This document shows positions 7,638 to 16,705 of a stretch of DNA of 64,000 nucleotides, piece after piece. Every line of letters starts with the position of its first letter. Within the stretch, counting starts at the first letter, position 1. The notes under the pieces were generated by a model, which did not search any database, had not been told where the DNA came from, and saw only the letters and a program-made list of their open reading frames with translations. This DNA comes from Pseudomonas sp. URIL14HWK12:I12 (GTDB taxonomy: Bacteria; Pseudomonadota; Gammaproteobacteria; Pseudomonadales; Pseudomonadaceae), in assembly GCF_003097135.1 (NCBI RefSeq), contig NZ_QEQL01000005.1, positions 1-64,000 on the forward strand, in the 5' to 3' direction. The position numbers and the translations under genes were made by a program.

Positions 7638-8462
7638 ATGAAAGTAGAACTGATCCAACTGGCCGGTCGCGATGGTGACACAGCCTATAACCTCGAGCGC
7701 ACCCTCGAGGCGATTCACACCTGTGCACCTGATGCTGACCTGATGGTGTTTCCCGAAACGCAATTGATGGGGTTCCCGACAGAGCAAAACATCTCGCGCC
7801 TGGCTGAACCGCTTGATGGCCCTACCCTCACCGCCGTAGCCCAAGCCGCCAAAGCGAAGGGCCTGGGTGTGGTCGTTGGCCTGGCGGAAGCCGGCGACGA
7901 TGGGCGGTTCTACAACACAACCGTGCTGGTCACGCCCGAGGGCATCGCCCTGAAGTACCGCAAAACCCACCTGTGGTCATCCGACAAGGGCATCTTTACC
8001 CCCGGTGATCGATACGCGACAGCGCTTTTCAAAGGCGTGCGAATTGGTCTCTTGATCTGTTTCGATATCGAATTTCCGGAAACCGCGCGGGCGTTGGGCC
8101 AATTGGGCGTGGACCTGATTCTGGTCACCAACGGCAACATGGACCCCTACGGGCCCACGCACCGAACGGCGATCAGCGGGCGGGCGATGGAAAACCAGGC
8201 TTATGCGGTGATGGTCAATCGCGTCGGTGCCGGCGATGGGGACCTGGTATTCGCAGGCGGCAGCGCGGTTGTCGACCCCTATGGCCAACTGTTGTGCGAA
8301 GCAGGCCGCGAGCCGTGCCGTATCCAAATGGACATCGATCTGTCTCGCGTGTCGGCAGCGCAGAAGGATTACAGCTACCTCGCAGAGCGGCGTTTCGAGC
8401 TGCCCGGCCAGAGGGTCGAGCACCCGTGCGGGTTGCGTGAACTGCTTATCCCAGCACACTGA
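7638..8462 (+). CDS. Carbon-nitrogen hydrolase (nitrilase superfamily amidohydrolase)
   Basis: 274 residues, the usual size for a single nitrilase domain. The Glu-Lys-Cys triad is visible: E40 in FPETQ, K109 in YRKTH and C141 in LICFDIEFPE. These enzymes hydrolyse amides, carbamoyl groups or nitriles in the cytoplasm. A good AGGAG precedes the ATG. It is followed after 93 bp by a PuuP-like permease, so the pair may import and hydrolyse an amide or carbamoylated amine; N-carbamoylputrescine amidase is a possible but unproven assignment and is usually longer. Confidence 0.83.
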   Translation: MKVELIQLAGRDGDTAYNLERTLEAIHTCAPDADLMVFPETQLMGFPTEQNISRLAEPLDGPTLTAVAQAAKAKGLGVVVGLAEAGDDGRFYNTTVLVTPEGIALKYRKTHLWSSDKGIFTPGDRYATALFKGVRIGLLICFDIEFPETARALGQLGVDLILVTNGNMDPYGPTHRTAISGRAMENQAYAVMVNRVGAGDGDLVFAGGSAVVDPYGQLLCEAGREPCRIQMDIDLSRVSAAQKDYSYLAERRFELPGQRVEHPCGLRELLIPAH

Positions 8463-8555
8463 GCCGCCCAGCCAGCCTCATTTTTGTGCATGCGATGGCC
8501 CTGGCTGGGCCATGGCAGATCCACTCCATAAAAAACACAAACCGGAGTAAAGAAC

Positions 8556-9878
8556 ATGGCCCAATTGAAGCGAACCCTTTCGCTGGGTGCGGTTACGCTG
8601 TTCGGTATCGCCTACATGACGCCCATCATCGTGTTGGGCACCTTCGGTATTCTTGCCGACACCACTGGCGGGGCGGTACCTTCCGCCTACCTGGCCGCCT
8701 CCATCGCCATGCTCTTCACCGCCCTGAGCTACGGGAAAATGGCGAAGGCGTTCCCGGTCGCAGGCTCGGCCTACACCTACGTTCGCAAATCGATCAGCCC
8801 CAAGCTGGGTTTCCTGGCGGGTTGGGCAGTGTTGCTCGATTACCTGTTCCTTCCCATGGCCATCTGGCTGATCGGTGCGGCCTATCTGAGCTCGGCCTTC
8901 CCGAGCGTGCCTCAGCCGGTGTGGGTGCTCGCCTTCATCGGCATCACCACGGTGATCAACATCGTGGGCTTGCAGTTGGCGAAAACGATCAACGGCGTTC
9001 TGATGCTGCTGCAGTTTCTGGTGTTGGCCGCCTTCGTCGGCCTGGCGGCGCACTACGCCACCGGGAGTTTGAACCAGCCGTTCTGGTCACTGGCGCCCTT
9101 CTACCACGAGAGCTTTCAATTGCCGTTGGTCATGAGCGGCGCGGCCATCGCGTGCTATTCCTTCCTGGGCTTCGATGCGGTCAGTACCTTGACCGAGGAA
9201 ACCCATGAACCGCGCAAAACCATTCCTCGCGCCATTCTTCTGATCACCGTGCTGGGCGGCGTCATCTTCATCGCAGCCAGCTACCTTGTGCAGCTGGCGC
9301 ATCCTTCCACCGACTTTGCGAACGCAGATTCGGCAGCTTACGAAATCGCCAGAACCATCGGCGGCGATGTTTTCGTGAGCTTTTTCCTGATCGGCTTGAT
9401 CGTCGGCCAGTTCACCTCCGGCCTGTCGGCCCAGGCGAGCGCCTCCCGGCTGCTGTTTGCAATGGGCCGGGACGGCGTGCTGCCCAAGCGCCTGTTCGGC
9501 CGCCTGAGCGAGCGTTTCGGCACTCCGGTCATCAGCATTGTGTTGTGCGGGGTCGTTGCCCTGCTGGCCCTGCGAATGGACGTCACCACCTCGACGTCTT
9601 TCATTAACTTCGGAGCCTTCCTGGCGTTCAGCCTGGTGAACCTGTCAGTGATCTTTCACTACTGGCTTGGCGAGGGAAAACGTGGCATTGCAGCGGTGGT
9701 GTTTTATCTGCTCTTCCCTCTGATTGGCATGTCTGCGGACCTCTGGCTCATGATGAGCCTGGATCATCTGGCGATTTACCTGGGCCTTGCCTGGCTCGCC
9801 CTCGGGATGATCTATCTGGCAATGATCACCGGGGGGTTGCGCCGGCAACCGCCGGAAATGCATTTCGAAGAAGCATGA
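8556..9878 (+). CDS. APC-superfamily permease, PuuP (putrescine importer)-like
   Basis: 440 residues with about 12 membrane segments. The first segment (GAVTLFGIAYMTPIIVLGTFG) and SAYTYVRKSISPKLGFLAGW match the APC family and resemble the putrescine importer PuuP more than the generic amino-acid permeases in this window. A GGAG site precedes the ATG. It follows the amidohydrolase and shares the divergent LuxR regulator, so it probably imports the substrate of that enzyme. The polyamine assignment is from overall resemblance only. Confidence 0.78.
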   Translation: MAQLKRTLSLGAVTLFGIAYMTPIIVLGTFGILADTTGGAVPSAYLAASIAMLFTALSYGKMAKAFPVAGSAYTYVRKSISPKLGFLAGWAVLLDYLFLPMAIWLIGAAYLSSAFPSVPQPVWVLAFIGITTVINIVGLQLAKTINGVLMLLQFLVLAAFVGLAAHYATGSLNQPFWSLAPFYHESFQLPLVMSGAAIACYSFLGFDAVSTLTEETHEPRKTIPRAILLITVLGGVIFIAASYLVQLAHPSTDFANADSAAYEIARTIGGDVFVSFFLIGLIVGQFTSGLSAQASASRLLFAMGRDGVLPKRLFGRLSERFGTPVISIVLCGVVALLALRMDVTTSTSFINFGAFLAFSLVNLSVIFHYWLGEGKRGIAAVVFYLLFPLIGMSADLWLMMSLDHLAIYLGLAWLALGMIYLAMITGGLRRQPPEMHFEEA

Positions 9879-9893
9879 GTCAATGAGGCCTAT

Positions 9894-9928
9894 CGATACG
9901 CGTTGGTGGCTGCCGCCCTCGCGTATCG
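9894..9928 (+). repeat. Inverted repeat downstream of permease gene
   Basis: CGATACGCG (9894-9902) and CGCGTATCG (9920-9928) are perfect 9-bp arms around a 17-nt loop, just after the permease stop. There is no immediate T tract (a T7 run appears ~30 bp later), so it may be an atypical terminator or an mRNA 3'-end stabiliser. Confidence 0.5.
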
Positions 9929-10088
9929 CACGCCGGCATGCGCCACTTCGAACCGCTTTTTTTATGGCAGCCCACAAAAACTTTGATTTGCCCACCTCTG
10001 CACTTGCGCGTAACTTCGTTCCGGCATAACGCCCTGAACTTCTGCACCCCGGGGCTCCTCGTCAGTACACTTTCAAGCGAGATGACCC

Positions 10089-11156
10089 ATGCCGCCTCCC
10101 CACCGCAGCCGTGCAGTTTCAGTTCGGTTCGCACTTTCAATTGTTCTGTCAATTGGCGCGCTGCCTCTGGCTGCTCAATCGCAACAAAGCGATAACAGCC
10201 GCACGTTGCCTATTCCCCCCAGGCTGCAGTGGTATGCCAACTTCGGGTACTGTGGCGAAGTGTCTTTCATCAGTGCCGGCCTGTATTACGGGCAATACAT
10301 TTCTCAATACGAAGCCAGGCGCATAGCCAGCAATAACGCCCCTCAGGCCAAGGAAAAAAGCCAGTTGCTACTGGGCGTCAATGACGCAAGGGCCGCCCGG
10401 CTCATGCACCTGAACGCCGTGCAGTGGGATACCTCGCGCACCGAAAACCCGCGTTTGTTTCTCGCCTGGGTAAAGCGCAATATTGCCGCAGGTTACCCCG
10501 CGGTCATCGGTGTGTACATGAATCAGCATCTCGCTGAAAACAACCAAGACCCCGATGCAGGCCAGGCCGAATATGACCATATCGTGCCGGTGCGCGGCTT
10601 TACTTCCAGCCACCCCATCACCACCACTTCCGGCTATTACGAAGACGACACATTGCTGCTCTCCGATAATGGGCTATGGAACCCTGGCCGCCGGCCAAAG
10701 TACAACTACCGGTATACACTTTCAGACTTCCTGGCCTCTCGCCGCGACGCCAATAGCCCCGAGGGGGAAATCTATTCACTTGCCAAAAGCGGCGGCAATT
10801 ACGGCATCGCCATCACCGGGATCGTCGATCGCGACCATCAAGCCTTACCGGTGCGCGTGGCCACCGATGTGAACGATGAACGGCCCTCCATGACCCAGGG
10901 GAGTTCCCAGCGGCCGCCGTCGCAAATCATCCACCTCACCGTCACCGTCTCAGGGTTGCGGCCGGGCGTGGCCTATCGTTTGTACCGCTACGACCAGCTG
11001 GCCTCGGTACCCGACGCACACTTCAACGCCAAGGCCGCAGACGCCGCGCAGTCATGGAACATCCCGGGCGGGTCGCAATCGACCTATGTGCTCAACCAAA
11101 CCATCGACTCTGACGAGGTTGCGGTCTACAGGGCAGTGCCGGCCACGGCGCCCTAG
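10089..11156 (+). CDS. Secreted protein with C39-like cysteine peptidase-type domain
   Basis: 355 residues. The N-terminus (basic residues, then FALSIVLSIGALPLAAQSQQ) looks like a Sec signal peptide. The mature part has Cys55 in NFGYCGEVS, His164 in YDHIVPVRGF and Asp193-Asn194 in LLLSDNGLW. That spacing matches papain-fold C39-like peptidases, with Cys at the start of a helix and His then Asp/Asn on later strands. The last ~110 residues look like a beta-rich domain (IIHLTVTVSGLRPGVAYRLYRYD). It stands alone between the permease and a LysR gene. Peptidase activity is inferred from the residue pattern; target unknown. Confidence 0.55.
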   Translation: MPPPHRSRAVSVRFALSIVLSIGALPLAAQSQQSDNSRTLPIPPRLQWYANFGYCGEVSFISAGLYYGQYISQYEARRIASNNAPQAKEKSQLLLGVNDARAARLMHLNAVQWDTSRTENPRLFLAWVKRNIAAGYPAVIGVYMNQHLAENNQDPDAGQAEYDHIVPVRGFTSSHPITTTSGYYEDDTLLLSDNGLWNPGRRPKYNYRYTLSDFLASRRDANSPEGEIYSLAKSGGNYGIAITGIVDRDHQALPVRVATDVNDERPSMTQGSSQRPPSQIIHLTVTVSGLRPGVAYRLYRYDQLASVPDAHFNAKAADAAQSWNIPGGSQSTYVLNQTIDSDEVAVYRAVPATAP

Positions 11157-11308
11157 GCCTTGGGTGAAAAGCCTGAAGACGCATCCCAGGAAGCCGCCAA
11201 ACTCGCGTTCGACTTTGCGGGTGCCAAACGAGCACGCCGAGGCTGCCTACAGCGGGGCATCACCCAGCCTCAAGGCTCCTCACACAGAGCCCAGGAGCAT
11301 CGAGCCAC

Positions 11309-12190
11309 TCACTCGGGCCCCAGGGCCGTGGCCATGCCGACAAAATCCGCGACCACCTTCCTCACCGGCCCTTGGGCCACTGCCACCGCCGTTTTGATCG
11401 TCACCTCAAGGCCTGCCACGGGCCTGAAGCAAAGATGCCGATGCGCCGCCGGTGCCAACGACTGTGGCACCAGCGCTACGCCCAGCTGGGCAGCGGCCTG
11501 GTCCAGCATCGAATGCCAGCGGTGCTGCTCCTGGCGTATGCGCGGTGTGAAGCGCGCCTGTTCACAGGCGTTGAGGACCGAGTAGTACAGGAAGGGCCCG
11601 ATCGATTCAGCACAGGCGATCAGCACCTCATGGCGCAGGTCGGCCAGCTCGATGCTGTTCTGCAGCAACAGCGGGTGCTGGGAATGCAACGCTGCCACGA
11701 TCGGCTCTTCGCCCACTGGGTAGAGATCGAACCCTGGCAGATGAATGGGTGGGTGGATGAAAGCCACGTCGATCAGGCCCCTGGCCAACGCCTCGGGCTG
11801 CTCCACGGTCATGATGTTGATCAATTCCAGCTCAACGTTCGGATACGCCGCCCGGTACCGGCGCAGCGAGGAAATCATGTTCCCCGAGTCCGGCAACTCA
11901 CAGTAGCCGATCACCAGTTTTCCTGTTGCCCCCTGCGCTGTATCCCGGGCGATCTGGGCTGCCCGCCTCATGCGCTCCAACGACGTGCTGAACTCCGCGG
12001 CAAGCACAGCCCCAGCCTCGGTGAGCGCCACCCCGCGCGAGGAGCGCTTGAACAACTCGACCCCGAGCGTTTCTTCGAGTTTTTTTATCTGGTAGGACAG
12101 GGCCGGTTGAGTAATTTTCAGCCGCGCTGCCGCCGCTCCGAAATTCAACTCCTCGGCAACGGTAATGAAGCTTTCTGCGTACCGAATCAT
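11309..12190 (-). CDS. LysR-family transcriptional regulator (BenM/CatM-like effector domain)
   Basis: 293 residues with a clear N-terminal HTH (FITVAEELNFGAAAARL, then TQPALSYQIKKLEETLGVELF) and a type-2 periplasmic-binding effector domain beginning near GKLVIGYCELP. It is divergent from the chemoreceptor gene with a ~270-bp gap, so it may control that gene or act elsewhere. No metabolic gene is directly attached. Effector unknown. Confidence 0.87.
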   Translation of the reverse strand: MIRYAESFITVAEELNFGAAAARLKITQPALSYQIKKLEETLGVELFKRSSRGVALTEAGAVLAAEFSTSLERMRRAAQIARDTAQGATGKLVIGYCELPDSGNMISSLRRYRAAYPNVELELINIMTVEQPEALARGLIDVAFIHPPIHLPGFDLYPVGEEPIVAALHSQHPLLLQNSIELADLRHEVLIACAESIGPFLYYSVLNACEQARFTPRIRQEQHRWHSMLDQAAAQLGVALVPQSLAPAAHRHLCFRPVAGLEVTIKTAVAVAQGPVRKVVADFVGMATALGPE

Positions 12191-12463
12191 GCACCTGAGC
12201 CTGTGGCCTGAAGAAGCCAGACCCTAACCGACCCCACCCCAGTTAGCCAAGCGCTGAGCTCCACAGCCCGTGCAGCACCGCATAGGCCGCCACCCTGCCC
12301 CTCTTGATCGATCCTCGACCGCGCCGGTTCAGCGACGTTCGCCGATTTTAAAAAAATATATTTAGCGCACAAGCTATCAGGGAATGCTAAAAAAGCGCCA
12401 TGAAGGCAAAGCGCCACTACTGGCGCAATGCTCGAGCACTCACCTTCCCCTTGGTACTTCGTC

Positions 12464-14371
12464 ATGCAGCAAACTCTTCGGAATGGTTTCAACAACCTGA
12501 GCGTACGGACCAAACTTTCACTGGGGTTTTCCCTGCTGGTCGCCATGATCCTGCTCGTCGCCTACACCGGCTGGCAGGCAGCGCTGAACCTGGCAGAGCG
12601 CAGTGATCGCCTGCGCGACATCGCCGGGGTCAGCACGATGATCCGGGATATGCGCATTGAGCGGCTGGTCTATTACGTTACGCCTTCGGACGAGCAAGCC
12701 GTGAAATGGGGCGCAGCGCTGGATAAGATCGAGGCCCATGCCCAGTCGATCAGCCCTCACTTCGATTCCCCGCAAAACATGGCGTTGATCGGCGAGGTCA
12801 ACGACCTGCTCAAACGTTATCGCCCCCTTTACCAGCAGGCCGTGGCTTCCACGCGTGAGCGGGAGACGGCTCGCAAGGCGGCGTTGGTGTCGGCGCAAAA
12901 CCTCAACACCCTGCTGCAGAAGCTCTCCGGGGAGGCCGAAGCAGGTGGCGCCCAGGAGCGCCAGCAGATCAATGCGCTGGCGTTCGACGTGCAGAAAACG
13001 CAGATGACCTTGCGCGACTACATTGCCGCACCGACCAAGGACGCCGCCACTGCCGCCAGCGCTGCCGTGGCGAACGTATCGACCGCCATCGCCGCGCTCA
13101 AACCAGGCGCCTGGGCCGGGGCAACGGCCCAACAACTGGTCGCCGAGGCTGCCCATTACAAAGAGTCGGTGGGGCAGGCCATACAGGCGCAGACGAGTGT
13201 AGAGGCCGCACAAAGCAACGTGACCGCCACGATCACCCGCTTGCTGGCATTGACCATCGAACTGACCGATATCCAGGCCAGCCTGCAGAAGGTCGACATC
13301 AGCGACGCGATCCAGGCACTGTTGATCTGGCTGACGGTCGCTATCGGCATCGGCCTGGTGGCCGCCTGGATGATCACACGCTCGATCGTGGTGCCGCTCA
13401 AACAGACCGTGGAGATGGCAGAAACCGTTGCCAAGGGCGACTTTACCCACCGCCAGGAGGTTACCCGCACCGACGAACTGGGCGCCCTGCAATCGAGCAT
13501 GCAGCGCATGACGGTCAACTTGCATGGGCTGGTCAGCCAGCTCAAGGACGGCGTCGTGCAGGTGGCCAGCGCCGCTGAGCAGCTCTCGGCCGTCACCGAG
13601 CAAACCAGCGCTGGCGTGCAGTCGCAGAAAGTCGAGACCGACCAGATCGCCACCGCGATGCAGGAAATGGCCGCCACCACCCACGAGGTCGCCCGTAACG
13701 CTGGCCAGGCCGCGACCTGCGCGCTGGACGCCAGCCGGCGCGCCGGTGAGGGTGACCAGGCAGTGAACAAGGCCGTGAGCCAGATCGAACAGCTGGCCGA
13801 AGAGATGGCGGCTGCAAAGGCAGTGATGACCACACTGCGAGGCCATGCTGACAGCATTGGCGGCGTGGTCGATGTCATCAAATCGGTCTCCGAGCAGACC
13901 AACTTGCTGGCGCTCAACGCCGCCATCGAAGCGGCGCGGGCGGGCGACGCGGGCCGTGGGTTTGCGGTGGTGGCCGATGAGGTGCGTGGCTTGGCCCAAC
14001 GTACCCGCACCTCCACCGAGGAGATTGGCCAGCTCATCGCGAGGCTCAACCAGAGCACAGACCACATGGCCACGGTGCTGGAGCAGAACGCAGCGCTGAC
14101 CGACAGCAGTGTCGAACGCTCACGGGAGGTCGGCCAGATGCTCAAGCAGATCGCAGGTTCGGTGAAGGATATCGAGTCGATGAACGAGCAGATCGCCTGC
14201 GCTGCCGAGCAGCAAAGCGCAGCCGGCGAGCAGATCACGCGCAGTGTGACCAATGTGCGTGACATTTCGGACCAGACGGCCGCGGCCAGTGAAGAGACGG
14301 CCAGCTCCAGCGCCGAACTGGCCCGTATCGGGGTGCAGCTTCAAGCCTTGGCAGGCCAGTTCAAAGTGTAA
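12464..14371 (+). CDS. Methyl-accepting chemotaxis protein with HBM-type sensor domain
   Basis: 635 residues from ATG 12464 (an earlier ATG at 12428 would add 12 residues). Order: cytoplasmic start, TM1 ([19 protein letters not shown]), ~250-residue all-helical periplasmic region, TM2 ([19 protein letters not shown]), HAMP, and a long signalling coiled coil with the conserved tip [20 protein letters not shown]. The size of the sensor and a motif such as [15 protein letters not shown] fit the helical bimodular (HBM) class, whose studied P. putida members sense TCA-cycle acids and citrate. The CitMHS transporter gene is ~1 kb away, so a tricarboxylate-type attractant is plausible. No CheR-binding pentapeptide at the C-terminus. 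Confidence 0.88.
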   Translation: MQQTLRNGFNNLSVRTKLSLGFSLLVAMILLVAYTGWQAALNLAERSDRLRDIAGVSTMIRDMRIERLVYYVTPSDEQAVKWGAALDKIEAHAQSISPHFDSPQNMALIGEVNDLLKRYRPLYQQAVASTRERETARKAALVSAQNLNTLLQKLSGEAEAGGAQERQQINALAFDVQKTQMTLRDYIAAPTKDAATAASAAVANVSTAIAALKPGAWAGATAQQLVAEAAHYKESVGQAIQAQTSVEAAQSNVTATITRLLALTIELTDIQASLQKVDISDAIQALLIWLTVAIGIGLVAAWMITRSIVVPLKQTVEMAETVAKGDFTHRQEVTRTDELGALQSSMQRMTVNLHGLVSQLKDGVVQVASAAEQLSAVTEQTSAGVQSQKVETDQIATAMQEMAATTHEVARNAGQAATCALDASRRAGEGDQAVNKAVSQIEQLAEEMAAAKAVMTTLRGHADSIGGVVDVIKSVSEQTNLLALNAAIEAARAGDAGRGFAVVADEVRGLAQRTRTSTEEIGQLIARLNQSTDHMATVLEQNAALTDSSVERSREVGQMLKQIAGSVKDIESMNEQIACAAEQQSAAGEQITRSVTNVRDISDQTAAASEETASSSAELARIGVQLQALAGQFKV

Positions 14372-14398
14372 GCGAACCAGAGCCACGCACACTCAGAC

Positions 14399-14421
14399 GG
14401 CCCTGCGGCTCAGGCAGGGCC
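14399..14421 (+). terminator. GC-rich hairpin between convergent MCP and LysR genes
   Basis: GGCCCTGC (14399-14406) and GCAGGGCC (14414-14421) form a perfect 8-bp stem with a 7-nt loop in the 67-bp space between convergent genes. There is no T tract on either side, so terminator function is uncertain. Confidence 0.5.
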
Positions 14422-14438
14422 TGCGTGGCAGGGCGGCA

Positions 14439-15311
14439 TCAGGCTGCCCGCAGGCACTGGATCAACCGCTGCGCAGCCGGCGACAGGCTACCCCCGCTGC
14501 GCGTAATCACCCCCAGCTCCCGGGCCAGCCCCGGGTCATCCAGCCCCCGCCGCACCCATCGCTCGCCCCCTTCATCGGCTGACTCTGGCAGCAGCGCCAC
14601 CCCCAGCCCGTTGCGCACCAACGCCAGCACTGTCGACATGTAGTTGGCCTCCATCACCCTTCTCAAACGCAGCCCACGCTCGTGAAACACCTGCTCGGTC
14701 TGCGCGCGCACGCTGCTGTCGCGGCCGGTGAGAATCATCGGTTGATCGTCGAGGTCTTCGAGGGCGAGCGGGCCGGCGGCGAAACGGTGGCCCACGGGCA
14801 TGAACAGGCAGAGCCTGTCCTGCATCAAGGGGGCGAATTCCAGGCCATGGCTGAGCTTGGCCATCACGCCCAGGCCGAAGTCGACATCGGCATCGCGCAC
14901 ACGGTCGCAGATACGTTCGGCTACCAGGTCGCGCAGGCGCACTTCGATGCCGGGGTAATCCCTCGCAAAAACCGCCAGCCGTTCCGGCAGCATCCCGGCG
15001 CACAGCGATGGCAAAGCCGCCACGCTCACCACTCCGCGCCGCACGGCAGCAAGGCCTTGGCCGGCACTGACGATATTGCCCAGGTCGAGCAACAGCTTCT
15101 CCATGGCCGGGAGGGCTTCGCGGCCGGCGGCGGTCAGGGCGACATGGCGTGGGCTGCGCTCGAGCAGAGCCACCCCCAGCCAGCGCTCCAGCTGGCGGAT
15201 CTGCACAGTCAGCGCCGACGGCGACAGGTGCAAATCGTCGGCCGCCCGCGCGAAGTTGGCGCGGTGCGCCACGGTCACGAAGGCGCGAATGTGCTGCAAA
15301 GCATTCTTCAT
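14439..15311 (-). CDS. LysR-family transcriptional regulator of the CitMHS-AtuA operon
   Basis: 290 residues from ATG 15311; the frame extends further upstream but would then overlap the divergent transporter gene. HTH: HIRAFVTVAHRANFARAA, then SPSALTVQIRQLERWLGVALL. The effector domain is of the usual LysR type. It is divergent from the CitMHS gene across ~100 bp that contains a 14-bp perfect palindrome, a good candidate for its operator. Likely senses the carboxylate handled by the operon. Confidence 0.87.
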   Translation of the reverse strand: MKNALQHIRAFVTVAHRANFARAADDLHLSPSALTVQIRQLERWLGVALLERSPRHVALTAAGREALPAMEKLLLDLGNIVSAGQGLAAVRRGVVSVAALPSLCAGMLPERLAVFARDYPGIEVRLRDLVAERICDRVRDADVDFGLGVMAKLSHGLEFAPLMQDRLCLFMPVGHRFAAGPLALEDLDDQPMILTGRDSSVRAQTEQVFHERGLRLRRVMEANYMSTVLALVRNGLGVALLPESADEGGERWVRRGLDDPGLARELGVITRSGGSLSPAAQRLIQCLRAA

Positions 15312-15337
15312 TTTGTTTTTTCGAATGTGGGCTGCTT

Positions 15338-15351
15338 TAAATTGCAATTTA
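15338..15351. promoter_or_regulatory. 14-bp perfect palindrome, candidate LysR operator
   Basis: TAAATTGCAATTTA reads the same on both strands and lies between the divergent LysR start (15311) and CitMHS start (15414). It contains the T-N11-A form of LysR-type boxes. Binding is inferred. Confidence 0.6.
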
Positions 15352-15413
15352 CACGCGGCGAGTGCTTTCTCGATACTCGGGCCAACAATAAAAACAAGCT
15401 GGAGCCCTCCCCT

Positions 15414-16703
15414 ATGCTCGCCCTCTATGGCGTCATCACCATCCTTGCGCTGTTGATCGCAGTGATGAGCAAACGCCTCTCGCCCCTGGTGGCGCTGATC
15501 GCTTTCCCCGTTCTCGCTGCGCTCGTCGCCGGCTTCGGCCTGCAGACCAGTAGTTTCATCCTTACGGGTATCAAGAACGTCGCCCCAGTGGTGGGGATGT
15601 TCATCTTCGCCATCCTGTTCTTCGGTGTGATGACCGATGCCGGCATGCTCGATCCGATCATCGACCGCATCCTGCGCGCGGTGGGCACACGGCCCACACG
15701 CATCGTGTGCGGCACCGCGCTGCTGGCCCTGCTGGTGCACCTGGACGGTTCGGGGGCGGTGACGTTTCTGGTAACGGTGCCGGCGATGTTGCCGCTGTAT
15801 ACGCGCCTGGGCATCGACCGGCGCGTGCTGGCGTGCGTAGCATCGATGGCCGCCGGGGTGAATTTTCTACCTTGGACCGGCCCGGTGCTGCGTTCGTCTG
15901 CAGCCCTGCACGTGCCGGTAGCCGAGCTGTTCCAGCCGTTGATTCCGGTACAGCTGGTGGGCCTGGCGTTCGTGTTCGGCTGCGCTTGGTGGCTGGGCCG
16001 CCGCGAAGAGAAACGCCTGGGCCTGCTGGGCGCAGGTCAGGTGCAGGCGCCGCAGCGAGTGCTCACACCTGAAGAGCAGAACCTGCGCCGCCCGCGCCTG
16101 TTCTGGGCCAACCTGATGATTACCCTGGTCGTCATGGCGGTGATGATCGCCGGTTGGGTCGACCCGGTGGTGATGTTCATGCTCGGCACGGTCACGGCGC
16201 TGTGCCTGAACTATCCGCAGGTCGACCAGCAGCGGCTGCGCATCGATGCCCACGCCAAGACGGCACTGACCATGGCCAGCATCCTGCTGGCTGCCGGGGT
16301 GTTCACCGGGATCATGCAAGGCACCGGCATGCTCAAGGCCATGGCCGAAGTGGCCGTGCAGCAGATCCCGCCAGGGCACGGCACGTTGATTCCGATGCTG
16401 GTGGGTTTTGTGTCGATGCCGTTGAGCCTGTTGTTCGACCCCGACTCGTTCTACTTCGGGGTGATGCCGGTGATTGCCGAGGTCGGCCGCTCGCTGGGCG
16501 TGGACCCGGTGCAGGTGGCCCAGGCCTCGCTGCTGGGCGTGCACACCACCGGTTTCCCGGTCAGCCCGTTGACGCCGGCGACCTTCCTGCTGGTGGGTCT
16601 GTGCAAGCTTGACCTTGCTGACCACCAGCGTTTCACCCTGCCGTTTCTGTTCGCCGCGTCGGTGCTGATGACCCTGGCCGCGCTCGCGTTGGGAGTGTTT
16701 TGA
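15414..16703 (+). CDS. CitMHS-family citrate/carboxylate:H+ (Mg-complex) symporter
   Basis: 429 residues from ATG 15414 with GGAG about 10 bp upstream. Around 12 hydrophobic segments; MFIFAILFFGVMTDAGMLDPI, HLDGSGAVTFLVTVPAMLPL and FVSMPLSLLFDPDSFYFGVM match the CitMHS family, which imports metal-complexed citrate. It is the first gene of an operon with the two AtuA-like genes. The substrate may be citrate or a related tricarboxylate; the partner genes suggest catabolism of a less common acid. Confidence 0.88.
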   Translation: MLALYGVITILALLIAVMSKRLSPLVALIAFPVLAALVAGFGLQTSSFILTGIKNVAPVVGMFIFAILFFGVMTDAGMLDPIIDRILRAVGTRPTRIVCGTALLALLVHLDGSGAVTFLVTVPAMLPLYTRLGIDRRVLACVASMAAGVNFLPWTGPVLRSSAALHVPVAELFQPLIPVQLVGLAFVFGCAWWLGRREEKRLGLLGAGQVQAPQRVLTPEEQNLRRPRLFWANLMITLVVMAVMIAGWVDPVVMFMLGTVTALCLNYPQVDQQRLRIDAHAKTALTMASILLAAGVFTGIMQGTGMLKAMAEVAVQQIPPGHGTLIPMLVGFVSMPLSLLFDPDSFYFGVMPVIAEVGRSLGVDPVQVAQASLLGVHTTGFPVSPLTPATFLLVGLCKLDLADHQRFTLPFLFAASVLMTLAALALGVF

Positions 16704-16705
16704 CC

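Noticed and set aside
12518..14065. Long antisense frame (515 codons) inside the chemoreceptor gene
   Set aside because: Shadow frame of a high-GC gene; the plus strand has the full MCP domain set.
14682..15413. N-terminal extension of the CitMHS frame
   Set aside because: It overlaps the divergent LysR gene and has no membrane or domain features; ATG 15414 has GGAG and starts a canonical transporter.
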